Shown here: in pieces, positions 8,399 to 16,499 of the stretch
How the letters are laid out: each line of letters starts with the position of its first letter
Position numbering within the stretch: the first letter of the stretch is position 1
Assembly: GCA_964470525.1 (NCBI GenBank)
Contig: CAYYDE010000009.1
Location: forward strand, 1 to 23,827
Length of the DNA: 23,827 nucleotides
Direction: 5' to 3'
Source of the DNA: CAYYDE01 sp964470525
Lineage (GTDB): Bacteria > Patescibacteriota > Gracilibacteria > BD1-5 > UBA6164
Made by a program: the position numbers and the translations under genes
Notes under the pieces: generated by a model
What the model was told of the DNA's origin: nothing
Database searches by the model: none
What the model saw: the letters and a program-made list of their open reading frames with translations, nothing else

Positions 8399-11300
8399 TT
8401 AATTTTAGATTTACGGTGATATCTTCTATTTCAAGTTGTTTTGAAAGATCAGCATTTTCTAGATTTTGAACGAAAGTTGAGAGTGTTTCATTTGCAATCA
8501 TATCAATAAAATTTGATATATCCACACTTGTTGTAAATGATATTTGAATTCTATCATCTACATTATAATTTGCTTCTTTTCTTGATTCTTGAATATGTCT
8601 GATAATATCACGAGCATATCATTCAGATTTGAGTTCAGGAGTTATGGTTGTTGAGAGAGCAAGAACAAGACCATTTCCAGTTTCTTTTCTTTCAAGATTA
8701 CCATTTTCTGCTCAAACACCTTGAAATTCTATTTCAAATTCTCACGCATTTAGCTCAAATTCTCCTACTTTTACTCATCCATTTGCGAGTTTTTCAAAAT
8801 TTCCGAGCTTTGCTTCTGAAATGATGAATTTTACATTTTGTCCAAACTTTGGTCCTATAAGACGAGCATTTGGTTTGCATACTTCTTTTGGGAGTTCTGA
8901 TTCTTCAAACACACGAATTTCTTTTACATTGAGTTCTTCTTTGAGAATATCTTGATAATACTCACTTACTTCATGAGGAATTTTAATATAATTTAAAGGT
9001 TGTCTTACTCTTATTTTTTCATTTGCACGTGCTGAGAGTCCGAGAGTGATAAGTTCTTGGGTAAAAGCCATATCTTTTGAAAGTTGACTCTCAACAAGAG
9101 CATTTATTTTTTCAGGGTACATTTCTAAATGTACTGATTCGTTACCAGTAAGATTTTTATAGATATGTTCTGATACAAATGGCATGTATGGAGCAATAAT
9201 TTTTGAAATAGTTACAAGAACTTCATACAAAGTATTGTAAGCTTCAAATTTATCTTGTGTCATACCTTCTGCCCAAAATCTTTTTCTTGATCTTCTCACA
9301 TACCAATTTGTAAGATTATCCATGAAGCTCACGATGGGTTTTGCAGCTTCATTGAGTTTGTAGGTATCAAGCGATTTTCTCATATCTCAAGTAAGCATAT
9401 TAAGTTCAGAAATAATCCATTTATCAAGAGGATTGTTTCTTGTGTAGCTTGAAGTAGGTTCAAAATTATCAATATTTGCGTACGTTGTAAAAAATGAATA
9501 GGTATTCCATAAAGGCAAAATCACTTTTTTCACGACTTCTTCTACTCCTTCATCACTAAATCTCATATCTTCTGCTTGAACAGCTGGAGAATTCATAAGA
9601 TAAAATCTCATTGCATCTGCTCCGTGTTTATCCATGAGAATTCCAGGATCAGTATAGTTTTGAAGTCTTTTTGACATTTTTTTCCCATCTGCTGCGAGAA
9701 TTGTCCCGTTTACGATAACATTTGAAAAAGGATTTTTATCAAATAACGCAGCTCCAAGAACTACCAAAGTATAAAACCAACCTCTTGTTTGATCAATTCC
9801 TTCTGCAATAAAGTCAGCTGGAAATTTAAATGCTTCACTATTTTCAAAAGGGAAGTGTTTGCTTGCGTACGGCATAGAACCAGACTCAAACCAACAATCA
9901 AGTACTTCAGGAATTCTTTTGAGTTCCACTCCAGTTTCAGGATGTTTAATTTTTACATCATCCACAAAATGTTTATGAATATCGATTTCTTTTCCAGTAT
10001 TTGTGTAGAAAAATTTTCCATCTTTTTTCTCAATTTGTCCAAAATCTTTGTTGAGCTCATAGAGTTCTTCAATCGATCCAACACACCATTCGTGTTTTTT
10101 GTCTTCTGATTGCCAAACAGGAATGGCTGATCCCCAATATCTATTTCTTGAAATATTCCAATCTCTTGCTCATTCAAGCCATTTTCCAAATCTTCCGTGT
10201 TTGAGATTATCAGGAGTCCAATTGATTTTGTCATTTGCCGCGAGCATTTTATCTTTGATTTTTTCTACATTGACATACCAAGCTGAAATCGCTCTGTAAA
10301 TAAGTGGAACATCTGTTCTCCAACAATGAGGATATGAATGCACAATTGTATCGATTTTTACCGATAAACCTGCTTTTTTCATCGTTTCGATTGCAAGTTC
10401 GTTGAAGTCAAATACCCAAACTCCATTATTTTCTAATAAATTTTGAGTGTATCCGTTATCATCGATGTGAGCAACAAATCCGAGATCGTGTTCTTTTGCA
10501 ATTACCGAATCGTCTTCTCCGTAAGCTGGAGCGATATGAACGACTCAAGTCCCGTTTGCATCTGTAACGTGATGACCAAGTACAACAGAATACACGTTTT
10601 TCCCAAGTTTTTGACCAAGAGGAAGATTATTTGTTTCAGATAAATGTACAAAATCTGGATACAGAGGTTCGTATTTGAGACCAACTAAACAGCTTCCAGG
10701 ATAACTTCTCACAAGAGTGTAATCATCAGCATTTTTATAATAGGCAGCTATTCTTGAAGTGGCAAGTACATAGGTTTCACCAGTTTTTTTATCGAGGATT
10801 TCGCTATATTCTACTTCATTTCCGACAGCGAGTCCGAGGTTTCAAACAAGTGTCCAAGGAGTTGTCGTCCAAGCGAGGATGTATTTTGACTGCGATCCAA
10901 CAACTTTGAATTTTACGGTAATTGTTTTATCTTGTTTGTCTTTATATCCTTGATTTACTTCAAAGTTTGAAAGGGGAGTTGACATACCAACTGAGTACGG
11001 AACGACTCTATAATCTTGGTAAATGAGTCATTTTTTGTACAATTCTTTAAATACCCACCAAACTGATTCCATAAAATCAACATCCATCGTTTTGTAGTCG
11101 TTATCCATATCCACCCATCTTCCCATTCTTTCAACTGATTTTTTCCATTCATCTACATAGGTAAATACGTTTGCTCTACATTCTTCGTTAAATTTAAAAA
11201 CTCCTACTTTTTCATCGATTTCTTTTTTTGAAGAAATGCCAAGTTTTTTCTCAACAATTCCTTCGATTGGAAGACCATGACAATCCCAACCAAATCTTCT

Positions 11301-11543
11301 CTCAACTTTTTTTCCAAGCATGGTTTGGTATCTTGGGATAACGTCTTTCATAGTCCCAGCCAAGATATGACCGTAGTGTGGAGTCCCAGTGGCAAATGGA
11401 GGACCATCATAAAAATTAAATTCCTCAGCGTTTTCTCTGATTTCAAGGCTTCTTAAAAATGTTTTATTTTCTTTCCAAAAAGCAATTATTTCTTTTTCCA
11501 AATCAGGAAAAGATTGTTTTTGATTTACGGGTTTAAATGTCAT
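8391..11543 (-). CDS. ileS: Isoleucine--tRNA ligase (IleRS)
   Basis: Charges tRNA-Ile with isoleucine in the cytoplasm. 1050 residues, from ATG 11541-11543 to TAA 8391-8393, read through many UGA glycines. Visible: DGPPFATGTPHYGHILAGT (HIGH-like motif HYGH, residues 56-59), FGWDCHGLPIE, WTTTPWTL, the editing-domain region, DCWFESGSMPYA, GIDQTRGWFYTL, and the KMSKR loop at about 622-626, followed by an anticodon-binding region (NWYVRRSRKRFWAEG). Length, motif wording and the long C-terminal part fit the eukaryote-like IleRS2 subgroup, many of which are naturally mupirocin-insensitive; that is inference. It is the last gene of the - strand operon and ends in a strong terminator. There is no T-box directly upstream (the gap of 51 nt has none). 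Confidence 0.97.
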
Positions 11544-11594
11544 AGTATGTTAGTTAGGGGGTAAGTTAGTTAGAGTATCGATTTCGGACACGAA

Positions 11595-12005
11595 TTATTT
11601 CCTATAAACCATTCCATACGCAAGCGTATTTCCTACTTCACGATTTTCTCAGGTTTTTTCAAATCCGATATGTTCATAAAATGATACTTGATTTTCATCT
11701 GCATCAAGAAGCATTTCTCAATCATATTTTTCTAAAACATGATTTATGAGTTTTGTTCCGAGTCATTTTCCTCTATATTCTTCAAGAGTTCAAAATCTCC
11801 GAATATAATTTTTTCCAGTCTTTTTGTTGGTATAAATAATTGCTGAAATTATTTGAGAATTTTCTTCAAAATAATAAATATCACAAAATTTATATCGGTC
11901 TATCTGATTTTTACAATCAATATCAAAAAGTTCCATCCACATTTTTGAGAAAAAATCATCTATTTTTTGATATTCTTCATCGGTGGTTATTTGGTGGATT
12001 TTCAT
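11595..12005 (-). CDS. GNAT-family N-acetyltransferase
   Basis: 136 residues, ATG 12003-12005 to TAA 11595-11597. The acetyl-CoA pyrophosphate loop is visible in YRGKGLGTKLI (R-x-x-G-x-G pattern; the first Gly is GGA, the second UGA). It is followed by the usual C-terminal strand-helix with FYEHIGFEKTG, typical of single-domain GNATs. The N terminus (MKIHQITTDEEYQKIDDFF) also fits. Substrate unknown. It lies 51 nt upstream of ileS and 9 nt downstream of the HAD gene, so it is probably co-transcribed with both. Confidence 0.85.
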
Positions 12006-12014
12006 ATTTTCACA

Positions 12015-12611
12015 TTACTTATTAAATTTCCCAATCTCTTCTAAAGTTTTTTGGCTTACTCCGTACGGAACGTGGATAAAATCAATTTCATTAGAGCACG
12101 CAATAGCTTCATCTCATTCTCAATCTCAGATAAAAATTGAATTTTGAGAAAAATTTTCATCTTTTGTAAATTTTTTTAGAGAATCAATATGAGCATTTCA
12201 CTTTTCTATTTGTGATGATCAGAGAATTTTTGAAAATTTATCAGCAATTTTTCATTTTTTGAGGATTTCTTTTGCAAAATCATCACTTGATCTTGTTGAG
12301 AGAAAAAGTTGAAATTTTTGTGAAACTTCATTAATTACTTCAATAACTCAAGGGTAGAATTCTGCATGTGAATAATTTGAAATTTCATTTTGATATTCAT
12401 TTAAAAAGTCTTTTGCCTCTTTTTTTCAAAATTCTAGCTGTTCTAAGATATAACTAGCATTGATGATGCGCGAATTTTTTACATAATAACGAGCATTTTC
12501 AATTTTTTCAGGATATTTTTCTGAGAATTTTCTCAGAAATATGTTTCAAAAATTTATTTCTCTTGGTTTTGTGAGTGTTCCATCCAAATCAAAAATTAAG
12601 TATTTTTTCAT
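12015..12611 (-). CDS. HAD-superfamily hydrolase
   Basis: 198 residues, ATG 12609-12611 to TAA 12015-12017. It has all four HAD motifs: DLDGTLT (nucleophile D8, acid/base D10), LSTRSS (motif II), a basic Lys region (FSKILGSSQIEKG), and GDGERDEAIA (motif IV). The helical cap between motifs I and II is type C1, as in phosphoglycolate phosphatases and nucleotidases. The substrate is probably a small phosphoester; given the Nudix and YjjX genes in the same operon, a nucleotide or damaged metabolite is a reasonable inference. UGA encodes several glycines. Confidence 0.88.
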
Positions 12612-12641
12612 ATTTTATTTTCTATTAAATTATATTCCCTA

Positions 12642-12752
12642 CTAACTCCTCAAAATGTTCCTGAAAATAAAGTGTCACATATTTTTATCATCTTCAAGAA
12701 TTTCTTTTTTTCCTCCAGAAAGGATTGTATAATCAAAGTGTAATTTTTTCAT
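12642..12752 (-). pseudogene. 36-residue ORF ending in a copy of the hydrolase C terminus
   Basis: ATG 12750-12752 to TAG 12642-12644. The last ~14 residues (MGHFIFRNILRS) derive from a 42-nt near-copy of the 3' end of the alpha/beta hydrolase gene at 13013-13055, shifted by one missing A so that the frame differs. The first ~22 residues (MKKLHFDYTILSGGKKEIL) match nothing I recognise. It is probably a scar of a duplication and deletion rather than a working gene, though it is in the operon and could be translated. Confidence 0.4.
12644..12685. repeat. Direct repeat, copy 1 (hydrolase 3' end)
   Basis: 42-nt stretch starting AACTCCTCAAAATGTTCCTG, nearly identical to 13013-13055 (43 nt). The only difference is four versus five A in the internal A-run. 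Confidence 0.85.
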
Positions 12753-12770
12753 AAGAATTTTAATATTATT

Positions 12771-12980
12771 TTATTCTTCTAACCAATAATATGCAGTTAT
12801 GACAAAAAGTATGATAGTAAAAAATATAGCTGCATCTTGGTTTACTATCAAGCATCATATTCGTATACAAGTATCTGTTTCCCAAAAATCAGAATTATTA
12901 AAAATAAGTAGTAATAAATAAAAAATAAATAATCATAGGGATGAATATTTATGTTCTAAACCTAAAAATTTTTTTTCCAT
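12771..12980 (-). CDS. Small membrane protein, 69 residues
   Basis: ATG 12978-12980 to TAA 12771-12773, with UGA glycines at residues 15 and 42. Two hydrophobic segments are visible: LFIFYLLLLIF (about 16-27) and AIFFTIILFVITAYYW (about 51-66), separated by a short loop with two cysteines (CIRIGC). Probably a two-pass membrane protein with both termini on the same side. It starts 10 nt after the hydrolase stop, so it is in the operon. No family recognised. Confidence 0.65.
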
Positions 12981-12990
12981 ATTGATAATT

Positions 12991-13584
12991 TTATCAACTA
13001 ATATTTTCCTTTAACTCCTCAAAATGTTCCTGAAAAATAAAGTGTCACATATTTTCAAAAATTTCAAAATGTGATTTTGGAAGCATTTTTTGCATGTGTT
13101 CACAATTTTCAAATCCAACAATTTCATCATCTTTTGAGAAATAAAAATATGTTTTTTCTTCAAAATTTTTATAACTTGCAAGATTTTTCTCAAAGTGAAA
13201 ACTTCCAAGAAGCTCTTCTTCAGAGTCAAATACTGCCGGAGCAACAAGATGAATTTGGGAAATATTTTTATCAAGAGTATTTTCGTTTAAATATTTGAGT
13301 AAAAAACTTCATCATAAACTATGACCGATGAGAATATTTTCTTCTCCAAAATAGGGAAGTGCTTTTTCAAACATGACTTTCCAATAATCATAATACGCAA
13401 AATATTTATTTGGCATTGGAATTTTTATGACTTCAAAATCTTCTCAAAGATCAGATTGTAAATTGTCTTTCCATCATTTTTCAAACACTTCATACGGGTT
13501 GTACTCTTGTTTGTTGAGATAATCTTCATAATTTTTATAGTTTGATTGATCAACTCATCAACCGATGATAAATATTTTTTTCAT
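12991..13584 (-). CDS. Alpha/beta serine hydrolase (RBBP9/YdeN-like)
   Basis: 197 residues, ATG 13582-13584 to TAA 12991-12993. The nucleophile elbow is GHSLGG with Ser89; its two trailing glycines are consecutive UGA codons, a good demonstration of the code. Asp152 or Asp153 (FSKDDEIVGF) and His181 (NMGHFIF) complete a Ser-Asp-His triad in the expected order. The N-terminal IFIIGGGVDQ corresponds to the first strand and oxyanion region, with more UGA glycines. Size and motif layout match the RBBP9/YdeN family of small serine hydrolases; the substrate is unknown. It lies 2 nt after the preceding GNAT gene, strongly suggesting translational coupling. Confidence 0.88.
13013..13055. repeat. Direct repeat, copy 2 (inside hydrolase gene)
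   Basis: Source copy of the 42/43-nt repeat, encoding the end of the alpha/beta hydrolase. Its partner is at 12644-12685. Confidence 0.85.
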
Positions 13585-13586
13585 GA

Positions 13587-14135
13587 TTATTTTTTATTAT
13601 TAAAATAATCTTCTTTCATCACTTCCATTATAAGTGTGTCATAATATTCTCATTTCAAATATTGATCTCTTTTGAGAATTCACACTTCTTGAAATCAGCA
13701 TTTTTTGTATGATTTTATTGCTCGTTCATTGAAAGTATTTACTTTTAATACTATTTTTTCATATCATAAAAATTCAAACACATATTTTTCAAAAAGTCTA
13801 ATAGCCTCACTTCCATATCAAAGTGAAAGATTTTTTTCATTATAAATCACAATTCAAAGAATTCAATTTCTGTTAATTTGAGATTCTTCATTCAATCATA
13901 TAGATCAAATAATTTCTGAAGTTTCTTTTATTTGTATCATAAAAAATACATCTCTTTTTTCTGTAAGAGATTTATAATATGATTCTTCATTTTCCCTATA
14001 ATATTGTCTATTTTGTCAAAGAAGAAATTGTATTTCAGGATTATTTATTCCACGAAACCAAATTTCAATGTCTTTTATTTCTGGAACAACAAGATTTATT
14101 TTTTCTCATTCTATTACAACTACTCTTTTTCCCAT
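13587..14135 (-). CDS. GNAT-family N-acetyltransferase (RimJ/RimL/SpeG-like)
   Basis: 182 residues, ATG 14133-14135 to TAA 13587-13589, with at least ten UGA glycines. The N-terminal motif EGEKINLVVPEIKDIEIW and the acetyl-CoA loop LGYGSEAIRLFEKYVF, followed by NTFNERAIKSYKKCGFQ, are characteristic of the ribosomal-protein/polyamine acetyltransferase branch (motif N-x-R-A-I-x-x-Y-x-x-x-G-F). The substrate could be a protein N terminus, a polyamine or an antibiotic; the sequence does not decide. It is in the operon: 17 nt after the upstream gene and 2 nt before the hydrolase. Confidence 0.9.
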
Positions 14136-14152
14136 AAATTTTTATTAAAAAA

Positions 14153-14398
14153 TTAAATTTTCAATTCTTCTTCAATTTCCGCAATTATCGCAAGAGCTTC
14201 TTCTTTATACTCAGCTTCTTTTAGCTCAACATACAAAGTTATTTCTTGGAGGATATCATCAAGTTCCTCCATTACATCATCTGGAATTCCTGCTTGATAG
14301 AGATATTCTAAAATATAATCCATTCCATCAAAATCATCTTTTTCTAAAACTTCTTTGATTTTTATGATGTAGTTATTATAGATTTCTTTGAGTTGCAT
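14153..14398 (-). CDS. Small acidic helical protein, 81 residues
   Basis: ATG 14396-14398 to TAA 14153-14155. Rich in Glu, Asp, Leu and Ile with heptad-like spacing (EELDDILQEITLYVELKEAE), so probably all-helical and cytoplasmic. No signal peptide and no UGA; its two glycines are GGA. Gene spacing of 8 and 17 nt places it firmly in the operon. No family recognised; small acidic operon proteins of this kind can be regulators or chaperones, but nothing here shows which. Confidence 0.65.
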   Translation of the reverse strand: MQLKEIYNNYIIKIKEVLEKDDFDGMDYILEYLYQAGIPDDVMEELDDILQEITLYVELKEAEYKEEALAIIAEIEEELKI

Positions 14399-14406
14399 AA
14401 TTTTTT

Positions 14407-14700
14407 TTAATGAAATAAAATTTTATCTAAAATTTGTGTTTGTTTTTCTCAAACATTTTGAAGACTTTCTTGTAAAAAATTGATTTTATCAAAAAGTTGA
14501 TGTATTTCATCTATTTCTTTGAGAGTTAATTTTTTAATCTTATTTTGTACATCTGTGATGAGAGACTCAATAGTGTCTCATTGTTTTTCAAGAGAATTAT
14601 ACGTGAAAAGTAACATATTTTGATCAGAAATATCTTCAATATGAATATTTTGAGAATCTGTAGATTCATCTACAAATTTATTTTTGTAAAAATCACTCAT
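14407..14700 (-). CDS. Small coiled-coil-like protein, 97 residues
   Basis: ATG 14698-14700 to TAA 14407-14409, with UGA glycines at two positions (EKQGDTIE, QNVGEKQ). Hydrophilic with Leu/Ile periodicity (IKKLTLKEIDEIHQLFDKIN), suggesting a helical hairpin or coiled coil. The TAA overlaps a T-run, but the next gene follows 8 nt later, so no termination is expected. No family recognised. It lies between the YjjX gene and the 81-residue gene. Confidence 0.6.
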
Positions 14701-14710
14701 GTGAGAAAAA

Positions 14711-15247
14711 TTAAGAAATATAGTATTTGTTGTAAAAAAATGGAACAGCACTCAGAAATGCCAATTCAAATTGATCAGATCGAGTGAGCATATTATCACT
14801 CCATGCTCCAAATGCACCATTTTGTTTTCTTGCATCTAAGTTTCAAGTAATTTCTTCAAGAACTGGTCAGAGCTCTTCACCATTTTCATAGAGTCTTTTT
14901 TGAAAAATTTTTGGAAGTTTCATCATATTTGAAATCCCATAATTTTCTTGTCCATCTTTTGAAATAATATAGACTACTCCAAATAAAAATGCATCTTCTC
15001 CAATCAATGTTGTTCCTCATTCCATTCAAATAAACAGATCTCCTGAACTCAGCTCTTTTGCATGAAGGGCTCTATTTTTTGCTCATAAAATATTTTCTTC
15101 CAAAGATAAAGGCATATCTGAAATTCAAGAACTTGCTTTTACTGGAATAATTTCTATGGTATCATTTTCAAAATAGATACATTTTTTTGTAGCTGATTCT
15201 ATTGCTTGCACCTTTGGAGGTGATTGTGTTCATAAAACAATTTTCAT
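14711..15247 (-). CDS. yjjX: Inosine/xanthosine triphosphatase, YjjX/DUF84 family
   Basis: 178 residues, ATG 15245-15247 to TAA 14711-14713. The start MKIVLGTQSPPKVQAIESA matches the family hallmark 'GTxNPxKxxAv'. The central SGISDMPLSLEENILGAKNRA and FIGMEGG segments correspond to the nucleotide- and metal-binding parts (in E. coli YjjX: '...QP.sdeeT..GA.nRa' and 'GiEgG'). The length is typical. It hydrolyses non-canonical ITP and XTP so that deaminated purines are not built into nucleic acid. It is co-transcribed 16 nt downstream of a Nudix gene with a related job. UGA encodes several of the conserved glycines. Family assignment is from motifs only. Confidence 0.88.
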
Positions 15248-15263
15248 ATTTTTTTGTTAAAAA

Positions 15264-15722
15264 TTATTGGATACAAGTCATTTTTTCCAGTTTTCCATCT
15301 GTACCATAAATGATTTCATACTCTATATATTCTCCAGAAAAGATTCTTGGAAGCCAAAGAATATCTTCTTTCCACATGTCATCAACTGGAAGATTATCAA
15401 GATCAAACCACTTTGGAAGCATTTCTTCACTCTCACTTGGAATTCCTACAAAATCACTGATAAGATAAATATTTACATAATGATTTTGTTCTTCATTTGC
15501 TTTATTTCTCCAAGAAAACTCTCATACTTTTTTTAAATTTTCTTTTTTTACATCAATTCCAAACTCTTCTTTTGTTTCACGAATCATGCATTCTTCAATA
15601 GTTTCTCATGGGTCTTGTTTTCATCAAGGACCATTCCATTTTCATTTTCAGAATTTGCGTTTTTTCATTCCAAGAAGAATTTTTCCATCTTTTACAATAA
15701 GCCCCAGAGTTGTTTGTTTCAT
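15264..15722 (-). CDS. Nudix hydrolase, MutT/MTH1-like
   Basis: 152 residues, ATG 15720-15722 to TAA 15264-15266. A full Nudix box GX5EX7REUXEEXGU runs from Gly34 to Ile56 (catalytic Glu at 52 and 53; the U position after RE is Thr, a mild deviation). The preceding LLGMKKRKFGKGKWNGPGGK closely resembles the substrate-pocket strand of human MTH1/NUDT1, so a purine oxidised-nucleotide (8-oxo-dGTP) substrate is a good guess. UGA codes for glycines in and before the box. It is the first gene of the - strand operon, its ATG only 12 nt after the terminator-like hairpin of the upstream candidate RNA, which could therefore act as an attenuator. Confidence 0.92.
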
Positions 15723-15734
15723 AATCTATAAAAG

Positions 15735-15766
15735 AAAAAATAAAAGCACAGTATAAAAACTGTACT
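15735..15766 (-). terminator. Terminator/attenuator hairpin before the Nudix gene
   Basis: On the - strand AGUACAG (15766-15760), 8-nt loop, CUGUGCU (15751-15745), then a U-rich tail. The stem has one G-U pair. It ends 12 nt before the Nudix ATG, so complete termination would silence the operon unless there is read-through or another promoter. Confidence 0.6.
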
Positions 15767-15920
15767 TTCGGTTCAAAACAATTTTGAAAGGTACCACCTA
15801 AAGTATTTCTTAATTTTATTTTTTTCACGAAGTTTCTCGACTCCGAGAGGTTCTACTGATTATTACAATGTTCTTCCTCCAGCTTGTGGTTGATAGCCAC
15901 TCAAATGCTTTTTTATATTC
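15735..15920 (-). ncRNA. Candidate structured non-coding RNA or 5' leader
   Basis: About 185 nt on the - strand with a good promoter at its 5' side (15927-15954) and a hairpin plus U-tract at its 3' side, and no convincing ORF in code 25. In transcript order: hairpin GUGG-CUAUCAA-CCAC, a GAGG...CCUC long-range pairing enclosing GAACAUUGUAAUAAUCAGUA, hairpin UCUCG-GAGU-CGAGA, an A-rich linker, then GGUGGUACC followed by a stem UUCAAAA-UUG-UUUUGAA, and the terminator. The GGUGGUACC string equals the core of the T-box consensus and lies where a T-box antiterminator would, but I could not identify a Stem I with specifier loop. It could be a diverged T-box, another leader controlling the Nudix operon, or an independent small RNA. 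Confidence 0.42.
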
Positions 15921-15926
15921 AAAATC

Positions 15927-15954
15927 ATTATATAGGAAATATGTTTTTTGTAAA
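15927..15954 (-). promoter_or_regulatory. Promoter for the candidate RNA and Nudix operon
   Basis: On the - strand TTTACA (15954-15949), 16 nt, TATAAT (15932-15927): a perfect -10 box. It is divergent from the + strand promoter at 15994-16023. Confidence 0.6.
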
Positions 15955-15993
15955 GGGGAATTTTGAAATTTTTATGAAGAAATTTTCTTACTA

Positions 15994-16023
15994 TTGACTT
16001 ATTATTAAATTATGTATTATTAT
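15994..16023 (+). promoter_or_regulatory. Promoter and Shine-Dalgarno region of the 16053 gene
   Basis: TTGACT (15994-15999), 18 nt, TATTAT (16018-16023), then AGGAG at 16041-16045, 7 nt before the ATG at 16053. An explicit Shine-Dalgarno is uncommon among the native-looking genes of this window. Confidence 0.55.
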
Positions 16024-16052
16024 GCTACTCAATTTAAAATAGGAGTACAAGA

Positions 16053-16472
16053 ATGTATACGATTCGAGAACAGACAAGACCTTGTAATAAAAAAGTTTTT
16101 ACTTGGAATAAATTATCATGGAATGATAATCTTTTTAAAGTTTTGACTTCTTTTTTACTCAAGCAAAAAGGTGCATACAAGGATGCTATATGTTTTGTTG
16201 AACAAAAAGGAGAATTTCACAATGTGGCAGCTGCATCCTTTGAAGAAGAACAATATCATTATGATATAGATTTTCTTCAAGGAGTCTTGTTGCAAGATAC
16301 ATATAGACACATACGAACATATCCACATCCTTCGGGATTTCACTATATTTCTGTTATTCGATTTCGTAAGGAGCCAAATGCATATTTACTGATTCGAAAA
16401 ACAACAGAGAAATATAATGATGGATTGTTAGAAGTTTGTCCTATATTAGCAATCAACATTTGATTGTTTTAA
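16053..16472 (+). CDS. Unknown small protein, UGA-free body, likely acquired gene
   Basis: 139 residues if the UGA at 16461-16463 is read as glycine, ending at TAA 16470-16472 (tail GLF); 136 residues if UGA was the original stop. All six internal glycines are GGN. A good Shine-Dalgarno (AGGAG) and a TTGACT/TATTAT promoter precede it. No signal peptide or membrane segment; the protein is mixed alpha/beta in character with many aromatics (FEEEQYHYDIDF, TYPHPSGFHYISVIRF). I recognise no family. Like the beta-CASP gene it stands alone between native operons with its own promoter and terminator. Taken together, these traits suggest transfer from a standard-code bacterium. Confidence 0.7.
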
Positions 16473-16498
16473 AAAGAGCTACAATTGTAGCTCTTTTT
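16471..16498. terminator. 28-nt perfect palindrome, bidirectional terminator
   Basis: AAAAAGAGCTACAA followed by its exact reverse complement, ending in TTTTT on both strands. It lies between the convergent 16053 gene (TAA 16470-16472) and elp3 (TAA 16500-16502), touching both ends. Confidence 0.85.
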
Positions 16499-16499
16499 C

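Noticed and set aside
9789..10643. Several + strand ORFs of 60-106 codons inside ileS
   Set aside because: They are antisense shadows of a continuous, motif-complete IleRS reading frame.
11544..11594. GTTAGTTAG-type short repeats between the GNAT gene and ileS
   Set aside because: Too short and simple to support a functional element; there is no hairpin or promoter I would defend.
15595..15828. 77-residue - strand ORF over the start of the Nudix gene
   Set aside because: Its frame is out of phase with the Nudix frame, which carries a complete Nudix box. The ORF's first half lies over the candidate RNA and terminator, with no RBS and no protein-like composition.
15735..15920. Annotating the candidate RNA outright as a T-box riboswitch
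   Set aside because: Only the GGUGGUACC core matches. I cannot point to a Stem I with specifier loop, and the terminator does not clearly share a strand with the antiterminator, so I left it as a generic ncRNA.
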